A stretch of 64,000 bases of DNA from an uncultured Flavobacteriales bacterium (GTDB lineage: Bacteria; Bacteroidota; Bacteroidia; Flavobacteriales_D; Crocinitomicaceae): positions 62,001-126,000 of the forward strand of contig CAJAII010000008.1 of NCBI GenBank assembly GCA_903939755.1, given 5' to 3'. The position numbers and the translations under genes were made by a program. The notes beneath the pieces were generated by a model. That model saw only the letters and a list, made by a program, of their open reading frames with translations. It was not told the origin of the DNA and ran no database searches. This document shows, one piece after another, positions 54,342-63,257 of the stretch. Each line of letters begins with the position of its first letter. The stretch's first letter is position 1.

Positions 54342-55278
54342 TTTTGAATTAATCACTTTCACGGAGAGGGATTTTTCTTTTTATACGTCATTGCGGCCTG
54401 GAGAAAATAGAGTGGGGCAGTCTTTTATGGCAAACAATGATCCTCTTAAAGCGAAGTTTATTCTTTTAGGGATTTCAGAATCTATTGGGCCTTTGGCCAA
54501 TGGTGGATTGCAAGGAGCAGAAAATGCTTTTCTTTCTTTTGCCTCCTCCTTCTTAAATACACAAGACTTTCCACATAATTGTGCTTGTGCTGGATATATC
54601 AAATGGATTGGTTTAACTGCAAACAATGGACACTTATCTGAATTAGTAGTTGAGTTAGATGAGTTTGTCTATGAGGTATTAACTAAATCGTTGCGTGTAG
54701 ATCAAATACCTATCGTTATTGGTGGTGGACATAATAATGCGCTTCCTTTAATTCGGTGGGCAAATTTATTTCATGCTAAAATAGATGTATTAAATATAGA
54801 TGCGCATGCTGACTGCCGTGCTTTGGAGGGAAGGCATAGTGGGAATTCGTTTTCTTACGCCATGCAGGAAGGATTAATAAATAAATATTATGTTTTTGGT
54901 TTGCATCAGGCATATTTAAATGCTGCAAGCACACAACTACTAATTGATAATAAGGCTGAATACGCTTTTTATGAGGATTATCTAGATGGTAATCGTAATT
55001 TACATGATGATATTAATGGGTTGATTGTGAATAAATTAAACCCCGATCCTATAGGAATTGAAATAGACATGGATTGCATTGCTGATATGCCAAGTTCGGC
55101 GATATCGCCATCTGGATGGCGACTTGATGAGATTAGAACTGTCGTAAGAAAATTGGCAAAATCAACCTTGAATATAGCATATTTACATTTAACGGAAGCA
55201 GCTCCATCAAGTGAGGAGGACAAAAAAAAGGTCGGAAAGGCTTTGAGTTATTTAGTGCGCGATTTTATTTGTCATTGA
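54322..55278 (+). CDS. Formimidoylglutamase-like (arginase family)
   Basis: A 318-residue manganese enzyme of the arginase/agmatinase superfamily. Metal ligands appear as GGGHNN, NIDAHADCRALEGRHSG and EIDMDCIADMPSSA; the remaining layout fits the formimidoylglutamase branch used in histidine breakdown. The other histidine-use genes are not in view, so the exact substrate stays open. It starts inside the thioesterase gene. Confidence 0.78.
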   Translation: MLSKNSNFELITFTERDFSFYTSLRPGENRVGQSFMANNDPLKAKFILLGISESIGPLANGGLQGAENAFLSFASSFLNTQDFPHNCACAGYIKWIGLTANNGHLSELVVELDEFVYEVLTKSLRVDQIPIVIGGGHNNALPLIRWANLFHAKIDVLNIDAHADCRALEGRHSGNSFSYAMQEGLINKYYVFGLHQAYLNAASTQLLIDNKAEYAFYEDYLDGNRNLHDDINGLIVNKLNPDPIGIEIDMDCIADMPSSAISPSGWRLDEIRTVVRKLAKSTLNIAYLHLTEAAPSSEEDKKKVGKALSYLVRDFICH

Positions 55279-55287
55279 ATCGTGTGA

Positions 55288-55608
55288 CTATGGGATAACT
55301 TGAACGCTATCAAGTATTACCACAGCATCTACCGAACAATTCTCTGGACTCATGGCTTTACTGTATGTATAAACAAAGGAAAGTTTTAGACCTTTTTTCT
55401 TGTAATTGTCTTTAAAATCAATAGGATATAGTTTTTTATGGAGATCTTCTTTTGCTCCATCTATCACTTCTATGTAATAAGGACAACTAGCTTCTGCAAC
55501 ATGTACAATTCCAATGGTTCTATTAGCACTTGAATTGCGATGTTTCATATGGCAGGGTGCTTTACAAGAGAAAATCAGTAAACTAAATAATAAGAAGCTT
55601 GTTTTCAT
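55288..55608 (-). CDS. Small predicted lipoprotein
   Basis: A 106-residue protein whose signal peptide ends LLIFSCKAPC, a lipobox. The short mature part (ASCPYYIEVIDGAKEDLHKK to CSVDAVVILDS) matches no family that I know. It is convergent with the formimidoylglutamase gene, with nine bases between. A strong terminator-like hairpin lies 18 bases upstream of its start. Confidence 0.65.
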   Translation of the reverse strand: MKTSFLLFSLLIFSCKAPCHMKHRNSSANRTIGIVHVAEASCPYYIEVIDGAKEDLHKKLYPIDFKDNYKKKGLKLSFVYTYSKAMSPENCSVDAVVILDSVQVIP

Positions 55609-55625
55609 GGTATTTTTTTCAAAGA

Positions 55626-55653
55626 TAAAAAAAAAGAGGCCCGAAAGCCTCTT
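55626..55653 (-). terminator. Intrinsic terminator in a non-coding stretch
   Basis: On the minus strand AAGAGGC, loop TTTCGG, GCCTCTT, then a run of T (plus-strand A at 55626-55635). It stands 18 bases ahead of the small lipoprotein start, not after a gene on its strand, so it either attenuates that gene or ends a small RNA. Confidence 0.75.
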
Positions 55654-55740
55654 CTTTCAAACAACCTGTAGCAAAGTTTATTTGAATCTGGAATGTCTTA
55701 ACGGCTATATTTAGTTAAAGTTACAGCGGAATTAACATTT
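55654..55740 (-). ncRNA. Candidate small RNA or attenuated leader
   Basis: Upstream of the terminator on the minus strand there is a second hairpin (plus positions 55656-55686: TTCAAA with TTTGAA and AAC with GTT, loop of ten) and no protein gene. This stem plus terminator is the shape of a small RNA. The 5' end is not determined and no family match was made. Confidence 0.3.
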
Positions 55741-55790
55741 GAACATTGATAAAGAATGACTTTGAACATTAAATCGATCGCAATAGGGAA

Positions 55791-55798
55791 TAAATTTG
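55791..55798 (+). promoter_or_regulatory. -7 box for the SirB1-like gene
   Basis: TAAATTTG is a perfect TAnnTTTG box, 10 bases before the ATG at 55809. A TTTG at 55761-55764 is 26 bases upstream, which is longer than usual. The box position argues against the GTG at 55803 as start. Confidence 0.45.
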
Positions 55799-55808
55799 CA
55801 GGGTGAAT

Positions 55809-56678
55809 ATGCGAATGACAAAGATAGATGCCTTAATCCGTTTACTTGAAGACCCTAATAATCAGGTTTTTGAGCAGGTGAAAAATGAGCTGATACTAAT
55901 AGGCGATGAAGCCTTGTTTCCATTGGAAACCGCTGCACAGAAAAACAGTTTTGGCGATCAATTTAATGAGCGAGTACATTCATTAATTAATGAAATTCAA
56001 AGAAATGTGCTGAAGAATGAATTAATTCAATGGATAAATTCTGAAGAAAAAGATTTGTTATTGGGTTCAATAATTGTTTCAAAACATCATGATACCTACA
56101 TAGAGGATTCGCTTGTTCATGAAACAATTCAATCGCTTCGACGTGATATATGGTTAGAGTTTAATGATTATCAAACCAGTTTTGAGCAAATAAAGATTTT
56201 TAATAAAATATTTTTTGGGGTCTCTCAGTTCAAATGTTTGAATAAGGAAAGTTATAGCCCTGATGAAATTGATATTTCTAAAGTGTTAGAATCAAAACAA
56301 GGTGCTCCATTAACAATTGGATTGATTTATAGTATTGTAGCTCAATCCCTAGACTTGCCTGTGTATGGGGTAAATTTACCAAATAGCTTTGTTTTGGCTT
56401 TTATGGATTATAATCAATCCAATTTTATTCTGAATCAGCAAAACGATTTTGGGGTATTGTTTTATATTAATCCGAAATCATTAGGGGACATTTTAGACGC
56501 CCGAGAAATAGATGCTTTTTTATCATCACGCAACCTGGATCCTAATAGATCTCATTTTGAGCCATGTTCGAATTCAAGTTTAATAAAAAGGATGATTAAG
56601 GACTTAATGGTTTCCTTTCAGCATATCGGTGATGAACGAAAAGCTTCTGATTTAAATGAATTGATTAATTCGATTTAA
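55809..56678 (+). CDS. SirB1-like transglutaminase family protein
   Basis: A roughly 289-residue protein. The N-terminal helical part has LIRLLEDPNNQVFEQVKNEL; the SirB1-type core is SKQGAPLTIGLIYSIVAQSL followed by LPVYGVNLPNSFVLA, which is the transglutaminase-like fold without a full catalytic triad. Start chosen from the position of the -7 box; the ATG six bases later (MTKIDALIRLL) is equally possible. It is transcribed toward rlmN and ends 18 bases from that convergent gene. Confidence 0.8.
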   Translation: MRMTKIDALIRLLEDPNNQVFEQVKNELILIGDEALFPLETAAQKNSFGDQFNERVHSLINEIQRNVLKNELIQWINSEEKDLLLGSIIVSKHHDTYIEDSLVHETIQSLRRDIWLEFNDYQTSFEQIKIFNKIFFGVSQFKCLNKESYSPDEIDISKVLESKQGAPLTIGLIYSIVAQSLDLPVYGVNLPNSFVLAFMDYNQSNFILNQQNDFGVLFYINPKSLGDILDAREIDAFLSSRNLDPNRSHFEPCSNSSLIKRMIKDLMVSFQHIGDERKASDLNELINSI

Positions 56679-56696
56679 GCCACCTAACCAATTACT

Positions 56697-57779
56697 TTAT
56701 TCTTTCTTTAATACGCGCGCATCTTCTGCTATGGCTTTGTTTTTATTGGCCAATTGACCGCAGGCCGCATCGATATCTTTACCTCTGCTTCGACGTATAT
56801 TAACGATGATGTTTTTAGCTTCTAGGTATTCAGCGAAAGCGGTAACTTTTTCTGGATCCGCTTGTTGAAATGTCCCTCCGTCTATTGGATTGTATTCTAT
56901 AATATTTATTTTACATGGAATGGATTTGGCAAAAATAGCCAACTCTCTTGCATCTTCTATTGCATCATTGAAATCTTTGAAAATAATATATTCAAAGGTA
57001 ACCCTTGTATTGGTGGCCTCATGAAAATAAATCAATGATTCTGTTAATGCTTCTAAATTGTTTGAATCGTTAATCTCCATTATTTTGCTGCGTTTTTCGT
57101 CATTTGCTGCATGTAATGAGAGGGCTAAGTTGAATTTTACTTTATCATCGCCTAATTTTCGGATCATTTTTGCAATTCCCGCTGTCGAAACAGTGATTCG
57201 TCTAGGTGAAATGCCCAAACCTGCATCAGAAGTAAGTAATTCCACTGATCGCAAGACATTGTTATAATTAAGTAACGGCTCTCCCATTCCCATGTATACG
57301 ATATTACTTAGGGATTTTCCGTAAAGTTGGTGAGCTTGATCTCGTAAATGAACGACTTGATCCACCATTTCGCCTGCAGTCAAATTCCGCATTAATTTTA
57401 AGCGACCTGTGGCACAAAATTTACAAGATAAGCTGCAGCCAATTTGAGAGGAGATACAAGCGGTTGTTCTTTTTGGTGTAGGAATTAATACGCCCTCCAC
57501 TATTTTATTTTCATCAATTGAAAAAGCACATTTGATGGTCTTGTCTTTACTTACTTGCTGGTCTGAAACGAGTAAGGCATCAATGTAATAGTTATTTTCT
57601 AAATAGAGAATCAACTCTTTTCCCAAATTACCCATCTGAATAAAGGAAGTCATGTTTTTTTTCCAAAGCCATTCAAATAATTGTTTCGCTCTGAAGGCAG
57701 GGAACTTGGCGATCACTAGTTGGGAGGTGATTTCCGCTAAGGATAAATTTCGGATGTTAATTCTATCCTCGGGCTCCAT
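56697..57779 (-). CDS. rlmN: 23S rRNA and tRNA adenine-C2 methyltransferase RlmN
   Basis: A 360-residue radical SAM enzyme that methylates A2503 of 23S rRNA and A37 of some tRNAs. The cluster motif is GCSLSCKFCATG with its three cysteines (C-x3-C-x2-C), and NIVYMGMGEPLLNY is a family signature. The conserved C-terminal cysteine is in DIDAACGQL, as needed for the two-Cys methyl transfer. Length is normal. It lies 14 bases after dnaN. Confidence 0.95.
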   Translation of the reverse strand: MEPEDRINIRNLSLAEITSQLVIAKFPAFRAKQLFEWLWKKNMTSFIQMGNLGKELILYLENNYYIDALLVSDQQVSKDKTIKCAFSIDENKIVEGVLIPTPKRTTACISSQIGCSLSCKFCATGRLKLMRNLTAGEMVDQVVHLRDQAHQLYGKSLSNIVYMGMGEPLLNYNNVLRSVELLTSDAGLGISPRRITVSTAGIAKMIRKLGDDKVKFNLALSLHAANDEKRSKIMEINDSNNLEALTESLIYFHEATNTRVTFEYIIFKDFNDAIEDARELAIFAKSIPCKINIIEYNPIDGGTFQQADPEKVTAFAEYLEAKNIIVNIRRSRGKDIDAACGQLANKNKAIAEDARVLKKE

Positions 57780-57793
57780 TTTCTTTATTCGAT

Positions 57794-58912
57794 CTATCTA
57801 TTAATCATGACTGGCATGACTAACATTAAAATATCTTCTTTATCATTCTCCCCATTTACTGGCATTAACAAGCCTGCTCTACTTGGTTCACTCATTGCTA
57901 GTTTCACGACTTCGGTATCAATACTTGCAAGCATTTCTACTAAAAATCGGGAATTAAACCCAATTTCTAAGTCATCTCCATCGTAATTACATGTTAACCG
58001 TTCGCTGGCTTCATTTGAAAAATCGATGTCTTCTGCAAATAGCGACAATTCAGATCCAGCTAATTTCAATTTTACTTGATGAGTGGTTTTATTGGAGAAA
58101 ATAGCTACTCGTTTTAATGAGCTTAAGAATTGGAGACGATCAATCGTAAGTACATTCGGATTTTCTTTCGGAATAACCGCTTCGTAATTTGGGTATTTAC
58201 CTTCAATCAATCGACAAACTAAAACAATATCTCCGAAAGTAAAAAGGGCATTTGATTCGTTGTATTCCAGCGTTACACTTTCTTCTCCTTTAAGATTTGC
58301 TTTTAATAAATTCAACGGTTTCTTTGGTAATATAAATGCTGCAGAACTTGTTGTGCTAATGTCAAATCGTCTATATCGCACTAATTTATGCGCATCAGTA
58401 GCAACAAATGTAATGTCTTCCGGTGAAAACTGGCAATAGACCCCCGTCATTGTTGGGCGCATATCTTCAACACCTGTCGCAAAAATTGTTTTGTTTATGG
58501 CTCTTGAAAGAAGTTCACCTGTGAGTTGAATGGAGCTGTTGTAGTTAGTTTTTGGCAATTTAGGAAACTCTTCGCCATTAAAACCAGGCATTTTAGATTT
58601 TCCATTATCATAAACAACTTCGATTGAGAAATTGGTTTGATTTACTTTAATCGTGCAAGGTTGGTCAGGCATGCTTTTAAGCACCTCCAAAATTAATTTT
58701 GCGGGCATCGCAATTTTTCCATCATTTTCTGATTGCACTTGTAGCTTGGTCATCATGGTAGTCTCAAGATCAGAAGCACATACAGTTAATTCATTACCAA
58801 CAATTGAAAAAAGGAAATTATCCAAAATAGGCAATGTGCTATTTGTACTTAATACACCAGAAATGCTTTGTAAGTGCTTAAGTAAGTGACTGCTAGAGGT
58901 AATGAAGTTCAT
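57794..58912 (-). CDS. dnaN: DNA polymerase III beta subunit (sliding clamp)
   Basis: A 372-residue ring clamp with three repeated domains. Signatures include PILDNFLFSIVGNELTVCAS in domain 1, RPTMTGVYCQF with TDAHKLVRYRR in domain 2, and the C-terminal LMPVNGENDKEDILMLVMPV. It tethers the replicative polymerase to DNA. It lies about 4.1 kb from dnaA rather than beside it. The adjacent rlmN is probably co-transcribed. Confidence 0.96.
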   Translation of the reverse strand: MNFITSSSHLLKHLQSISGVLSTNSTLPILDNFLFSIVGNELTVCASDLETTMMTKLQVQSENDGKIAMPAKLILEVLKSMPDQPCTIKVNQTNFSIEVVYDNGKSKMPGFNGEEFPKLPKTNYNSSIQLTGELLSRAINKTIFATGVEDMRPTMTGVYCQFSPEDITFVATDAHKLVRYRRFDISTTSSAAFILPKKPLNLLKANLKGEESVTLEYNESNALFTFGDIVLVCRLIEGKYPNYEAVIPKENPNVLTIDRLQFLSSLKRVAIFSNKTTHQVKLKLAGSELSLFAEDIDFSNEASERLTCNYDGDDLEIGFNSRFLVEMLASIDTEVVKLAMSEPSRAGLLMPVNGENDKEDILMLVMPVMINR

Positions 58913-58969
58913 GAAAAAAAGTTTTGATTACAAAAATAGCAATTCACTTGATATTTTGGGTAGTTAATG

Positions 58970-60010
58970 TCATTTTGTTAGTGGCTTTTTTTCCAACACC
59001 ATCGCTGGAAAATAAACATGTCCTAATAATAAGGGGTTAAAGACAAAATATTGGCATTTAACCAATTGTCCATTGGGTAATATGCACCAAAAATTATTCA
59101 TGTCCATATTGACTAATTCGCCAAATTCATTTCGTTCTTGTTCTTTAGCTTTTATTCTGTATAATTTCAGTAGGGTTGATTTCCCATTTGTTTGAGTTAC
59201 TTGTAACTTACAGAAAGGCATGGACTTTTTGATACTGTCGCATTGACGTGGTGTCATCTCGTAATTAGGCAATGCAAAATGTATTTTTTTGTATGCTTGT
59301 AAGTATCGATAAACATTCGCTGTGTCTACAAATTTCAATGGATTTCCGCCTTGTTTAACGATGAAATTTTGATGGTCTTTCTTCACGCTGAAACTTCTAC
59401 TCGGCTCGTCAAAAAATTGGATATTTACATTTTTAATTTCGTCAACGCTTAGCGCAAAGACATTGGTGCACATCCATTTCCTTTTATCAGCAAAAAATCG
59501 TGGTTCGATAATGCCTTTTAGACCTTTAATTCGCATCATTACTGGGCGATTACTTTTTCCTTCGTCGCTAGTTTCTAGCAACATTACTTGTCCATAATGA
59601 TCTTGAGAAGATGGTCCAATATACCAAGTTTTAACCCATTCTCCGCTTACAAAGAATTCCACTTTTGTATGTTGACTTGCCATTAGCTCGGTGAATTTCC
59701 GTGTTGAATTTTCCGGCAGATAGCCTTTGAACTCAATATTTTTTGCTGCATCAAGAATAAAGCTTACATTTTGCTGGCTGACACAGTCCCCATTATCCTC
59801 TGTCCATAAACCGTTTTTATTTACTAATGTTATTTTATTTGATTGGGCGTCTGTAATAATAATTTGTGAAATTTTAGTGGTGTCGCTTATGGCAAACTCA
59901 ATTAATTCTGAATCTGATTTTCCTTTATTGCTCATCAATTTCAAGCTAATCCAAGCTAAAAATGCTATAAGTAAAACACCTGTAAGTAAGGTAATTATAT
60001 TTCTTTTCAT
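58970..60010 (-). CDS. DUF4340 domain protein of the gldFG unit
   Basis: A 346-residue protein with an N-terminal membrane anchor (NIITLLTGVLLIAFLAWI) and a DUF4340-type periplasmic domain (SQIIITDAQSNKITLVNKNG through GLWTEDNGDC). In Bacteroidota it follows gldG and may be an accessory to that ABC complex. It overlaps the gldG end by four bases. Confidence 0.8.
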   Translation of the reverse strand: MKRNIITLLTGVLLIAFLAWISLKLMSNKGKSDSELIEFAISDTTKISQIIITDAQSNKITLVNKNGLWTEDNGDCVSQQNVSFILDAAKNIEFKGYLPENSTRKFTELMASQHTKVEFFVSGEWVKTWYIGPSSQDHYGQVMLLETSDEGKSNRPVMMRIKGLKGIIEPRFFADKRKWMCTNVFALSVDEIKNVNIQFFDEPSRSFSVKKDHQNFIVKQGGNPLKFVDTANVYRYLQAYKKIHFALPNYEMTPRQCDSIKKSMPFCKLQVTQTNGKSTLLKLYRIKAKEQERNEFGELVNMDMNNFWCILPNGQLVKCQYFVFNPLLLGHVYFPAMVLEKKPLTK

Positions 60011-61815
60011 TTAGGTTGATTTTGCTGTGATCTATATTTCTTTACCCTATTAAAATTCCAAATTAGAGCAAAAATCAGAATTAACAGAATAGGTAGCGTG
60101 AAATTGATGATTTTTAACGTACCTGACATTGTTTTAAGTTTCTCTTTGTCAATGTTTTTTATATCGATTTGCCTACTTCTTATGTCTAATATTGAATTTT
60201 CCCCCATCATATAATCCACCAAGTTTTCAAAGAAATCTTGATTTCCATAGTACATCGCTATTTTTTTATTTGCAAGTAGTTGATTGAATTTTAATTCATT
60301 AAACGCGATGGCTCTATACATGAATTGACCGGTTTTTTCATTCATGAGTGAGTCATAACTGTTTGCAATAAATGATCCATTGCCTACTAAAAGAATCTTC
60401 CCTTCCTTCGTACTGTTTTTTAAATATTTTGAATTTTTATTATTAGTAAATTCCTGTGAAATCCGGTTTTGAAAATGCGATGAAAACTTTCCTTCTGCCA
60501 TTCCCGCCAAACAAAGCTTGTTGATGTCTTGCATAGGATTTTCAATAAGCTTAGGATTTTTGCCATAGGAAAGCGGCATTTCTAAACTTACCAAAGGAGC
60601 CAATCCTGTTTTGTTTGAATTGGGTGATGAAGTTAAAAGTGAGGTTATTTTTGTTGTTTTCGATGGCACGAACTGAATTTCATTAACATAGTTCAGTGAT
60701 ATTGGGTCAATGTTTCTTGTAATTGGGTGTGGGCTTGGTGTGGCGAGTACATGGAAAAACCAAGGAATCATAGATTGTTCTGCATATGGGACAATTTTAG
60801 GTGCACACGAAACATCAATAACATAGTTCTCATTAATTTTTAGACCATAATCAAAAAGCATGTTTTCAAGCTTTAGATTCTTCCTTATCGTATGCGTTAA
60901 TCCCCTTGTCATTAAGGTGTCTTCTTCTAAATGTAATGTATTCATAAAACACATTAACTTGCCTCCGCGCATGACGAATTGGTCAATGATGTATAGATCC
61001 TTGTTCGTAAAAGGCAATTGAGGATCTGCAATGATCAGTCCGTCAACATCGTTGAGTGAAGCCAAAGAATCATTGAGTTTTATTTCTGTTAAGGAATAAT
61101 AGGGGGCGATGAGGGCTCTTGCACGTATGGTTTGGTTGTAATTCAACTCCCCATGACCTTGAAGAAATGCAATTCTTGGCTTTTCAATTTGTGTTATATT
61201 CCGTATGGCAGAAAGTAAATTATACTCAAGATTATTAATGGCGTTTTCTAGTAATTCAGTAACATCATTTAAGCTCATTGGATTTCCGGGCTTGGTGCCA
61301 GGAAGGAATTGAATGTTACTTTCTTTGATTATGCCATTTACCGAATAGGATATTTCTGCGCCTGGCCAAAGCATTATTTGTGTTTGTTCGGCATCTTTAA
61401 GATAGGAAAGGTCTAAAGGCTGTATACCATTTCCTTGTTTATATAAGGTTTGAAACAAAGCGTTTTGATCTGTTTCCGAACCATTATTTGGATTAATAAA
61501 AAGGTACTCAATTCGGTCATTACTAATTTTTTTAAATGCCCTCAATTTATCTTCGATAGCATTTCTAAATAGTTTTATTTCTGCCGGTAAATTTCCTTCT
61601 AAGTATATTTTTATTGAAATCCGATTTTTAAACTTCTCTTTATCGGAGAGAAATGTTTTCGTGCCGTTTGATAGTGTATAGCGTTGATCATCAGTCATGT
61701 CATACTGAACATATACCAATGATGCAATTATATTAACAAGTATAATGGCAGCCGTTGCAATAATCAGAAACCCCCAATTAAATAAACTTTTAGAAGAAAA
61801 CTCTTTTTTGCCCAT
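60007..61815 (-). CDS. gldG: Gliding motility ABC transporter substrate-binding protein GldG
   Basis: A 602-residue protein. One N-terminal membrane segment (FLIIATAAIILVNIIASLVY) and one near the C-terminus (IINFTLPILLILIFALIWNF) flank a long periplasmic region of the ABC_transp_aux type (PRIAFLQGHGELNYNQTIRA). With GldF and the ATPase GldA it is required for gliding in some flavobacteria. It overlaps neither neighbour by more than four bases and lies two bases after gldF. Confidence 0.88.
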   Translation of the reverse strand: MGKKEFSSKSLFNWGFLIIATAAIILVNIIASLVYVQYDMTDDQRYTLSNGTKTFLSDKEKFKNRISIKIYLEGNLPAEIKLFRNAIEDKLRAFKKISNDRIEYLFINPNNGSETDQNALFQTLYKQGNGIQPLDLSYLKDAEQTQIMLWPGAEISYSVNGIIKESNIQFLPGTKPGNPMSLNDVTELLENAINNLEYNLLSAIRNITQIEKPRIAFLQGHGELNYNQTIRARALIAPYYSLTEIKLNDSLASLNDVDGLIIADPQLPFTNKDLYIIDQFVMRGGKLMCFMNTLHLEEDTLMTRGLTHTIRKNLKLENMLFDYGLKINENYVIDVSCAPKIVPYAEQSMIPWFFHVLATPSPHPITRNIDPISLNYVNEIQFVPSKTTKITSLLTSSPNSNKTGLAPLVSLEMPLSYGKNPKLIENPMQDINKLCLAGMAEGKFSSHFQNRISQEFTNNKNSKYLKNSTKEGKILLVGNGSFIANSYDSLMNEKTGQFMYRAIAFNELKFNQLLANKKIAMYYGNQDFFENLVDYMMGENSILDIRSRQIDIKNIDKEKLKTMSGTLKIINFTLPILLILIFALIWNFNRVKKYRSQQNQPK

Positions 61816-61817
61816 TA

Positions 61818-62549
61818 TTAACGCTTTAAAGATTTAACACTTGTTAAGGTTGCATACAAAAACAAGAAGATCACCGAAAGGAAATAAATAAGGTCGCTCG
61901 TGTCAATCACTCCTTTCTTAATGGCATTGTAATGAAATGATATTCCAAAATAACGAATAATTGTGTCCAATTCGCCCACTTGCGCGTAAGCACCTAAAAG
62001 CTCCAGTCCATCATAAATAAACCAGCAAAGGAACATGGCTAAAATGAATGAAACAATTTGGCTGCTTGTCAGGGATGAAGCAAAAATACCAATTGATACA
62101 AATACAGCCCCTAATAAAATCAATCCTAAATAAGAGGTTAAGGTCGCTCCTAAATCAATGATGCCTACTGGATCGCCAAGATAATACATCGAGAAGTAGT
62201 AAATAACGGTAGGGATAATGGCAATCAACATGAGGGTAATTCCAGCAAAATACTTTGCTAAGATAATTCCCAAATCTGAAATGGGCTTGGTGAATAATAA
62301 CTCAATGGTCCCTGTTCTCCTTTCTTCAGCAATTGAGCGCATTGTGATTGCTGGTATTAAGACTAGCAGAATTAATGGAGATAAATTAAAAAATGGAATA
62401 AGATCCGCTTCCGCTCCTTCTAACAAGTTGGTATTATAGGATAATATCCAGTGAAATAAGCCAGAAGCGATCAAATAAATCAATATGAACACATATCCGA
62501 TTATTGAACTTAAAAAACTTCTAACTTCTTTTAAATAGAGTGATAACAT
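61818..62549 (-). CDS. gldF: Gliding motility ABC transporter permease GldF
   Basis: A 243-residue ABC-2 type permease with six hydrophobic segments. The conserved element SIAEERRTGTIELLFTKPIS is present between helices 2 and 3. It begins the gldF-gldG-DUF4340 leftward unit. The partner ATPase gldA is not in view. Confidence 0.88.
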   Translation of the reverse strand: MLSLYLKEVRSFLSSIIGYVFILIYLIASGLFHWILSYNTNLLEGAEADLIPFFNLSPLILLVLIPAITMRSIAEERRTGTIELLFTKPISDLGIILAKYFAGITLMLIAIIPTVIYYFSMYYLGDPVGIIDLGATLTSYLGLILLGAVFVSIGIFASSLTSSQIVSFILAMFLCWFIYDGLELLGAYAQVGELDTIIRYFGISFHYNAIKKGVIDTSDLIYFLSVIFLFLYATLTSVKSLKR

Positions 62550-62629
62550 AAAAATATTTAGCTTCTCAAAAGTAGAATTTTCATTCTAATTATAGACAAT
62601 TATTTTGCGTAAAAGTGTTTTGAAATGGG

Positions 62630-62660
62630 TATAAATAAAAAAAGTCCCAAAAGGGACTTA
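62630..62660 (-). terminator. Terminator of the cold-shock gene
   Basis: On the minus strand AAGTCCC, loop TTTT, GGGACTT, then seven T. A clean intrinsic terminator 25 bases after the csp stop. Confidence 0.85.
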
Positions 62661-62684
62661 ATTTTTTAAAGGTGATGAATATGA

Positions 62685-62876
62685 TTATGCTTTTTTCACA
62701 TTAATTGCATTCAAACCTCTTCGACCTTCTTCAAGTTCGAATTCAACTTGGTCATTTTCTTTAACCTTGTCAATTAATCCTGTTACATGAACAAAATACT
62801 CTTTGCTCGTGTCATCGTCTACGATGAAACCAAAACCTTTAGTCTCATTGAAGAATTTTACTGTTCCTTTACTCAT
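62685..62876 (-). CDS. Cold-shock domain protein
   Basis: A 63-residue CSD protein. RNP1 is KGFGFIVDD and RNP2 is YFVHVTG, with the usual start MSKGTVKFFNETKG. It binds single-stranded RNA and DNA and helps translation in the cold or under stress. It has its own promoter and terminator. Confidence 0.95.
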   Translation of the reverse strand: MSKGTVKFFNETKGFGFIVDDDTSKEYFVHVTGLIDKVKENDQVEFELEEGRRGLNAINVKKA

Positions 62877-62901
62877 TCTAATTCTAAATTAATTATTTAT
62901 G

Positions 62902-62933
62902 TAAAATTACTATAATTATTTTAAAATATCAAA
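62902..62933 (-). promoter_or_regulatory. Candidate cold-shock promoter
   Basis: On the minus strand TTTG (62933 to 62930), 20 bases, TAATTTTA (62909 to 62902), near the TTTG/TAnnTTTG pattern. It lies 26 bases before the start codon. Confidence 0.5.
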
Positions 62934-62945
62934 CAATAAGACTTT

Positions 62946-63257
62946 TTATTTCTCTTGTGATTCAAACCCATCAAAATAAATGGCTGTGCTCCAAGCTTCT
63001 GCAGGTATTTCAAAAAGTGGTTTTATGGACTTCCAGAGCGTTTTAAACAGGTCTGATTGTCGGTAGTTTTGCAATGCATCCTCGCTTTCCCATTGGCTAT
63101 ACGTAAAAAATAAGCATGGGTCTTTAATGTCTTGCAATAGCTGCATTCCTAAGCATCCTTCAAAATTTGAAACATTTAATTTGGTCTCATTAAATAGCTG
63201 AAGAAATACGTCTTTTTTTTCGGCTTGGAAGTGTAATTTAACGATTCGTGTGATCAA
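62946..63257 (-). CDS. Antibiotic biosynthesis monooxygenase-fold protein
   Basis: A 103-residue ABM-fold protein with the four-strand, two-helix pattern (MITRIVKLHFQAEKKDVFLQ, then FEGCLGMQLLQDIKDPCLFF and YSQWESEDALQNYRQSD). Such proteins are often quinol monooxygenases or haem-binding; the exact role is not known. It overlaps the upstream SAM-enzyme gene by four bases. Confidence 0.82.
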   Translation of the reverse strand: MITRIVKLHFQAEKKDVFLQLFNETKLNVSNFEGCLGMQLLQDIKDPCLFFTYSQWESEDALQNYRQSDLFKTLWKSIKPLFEIPAEAWSTAIYFDGFESQEK

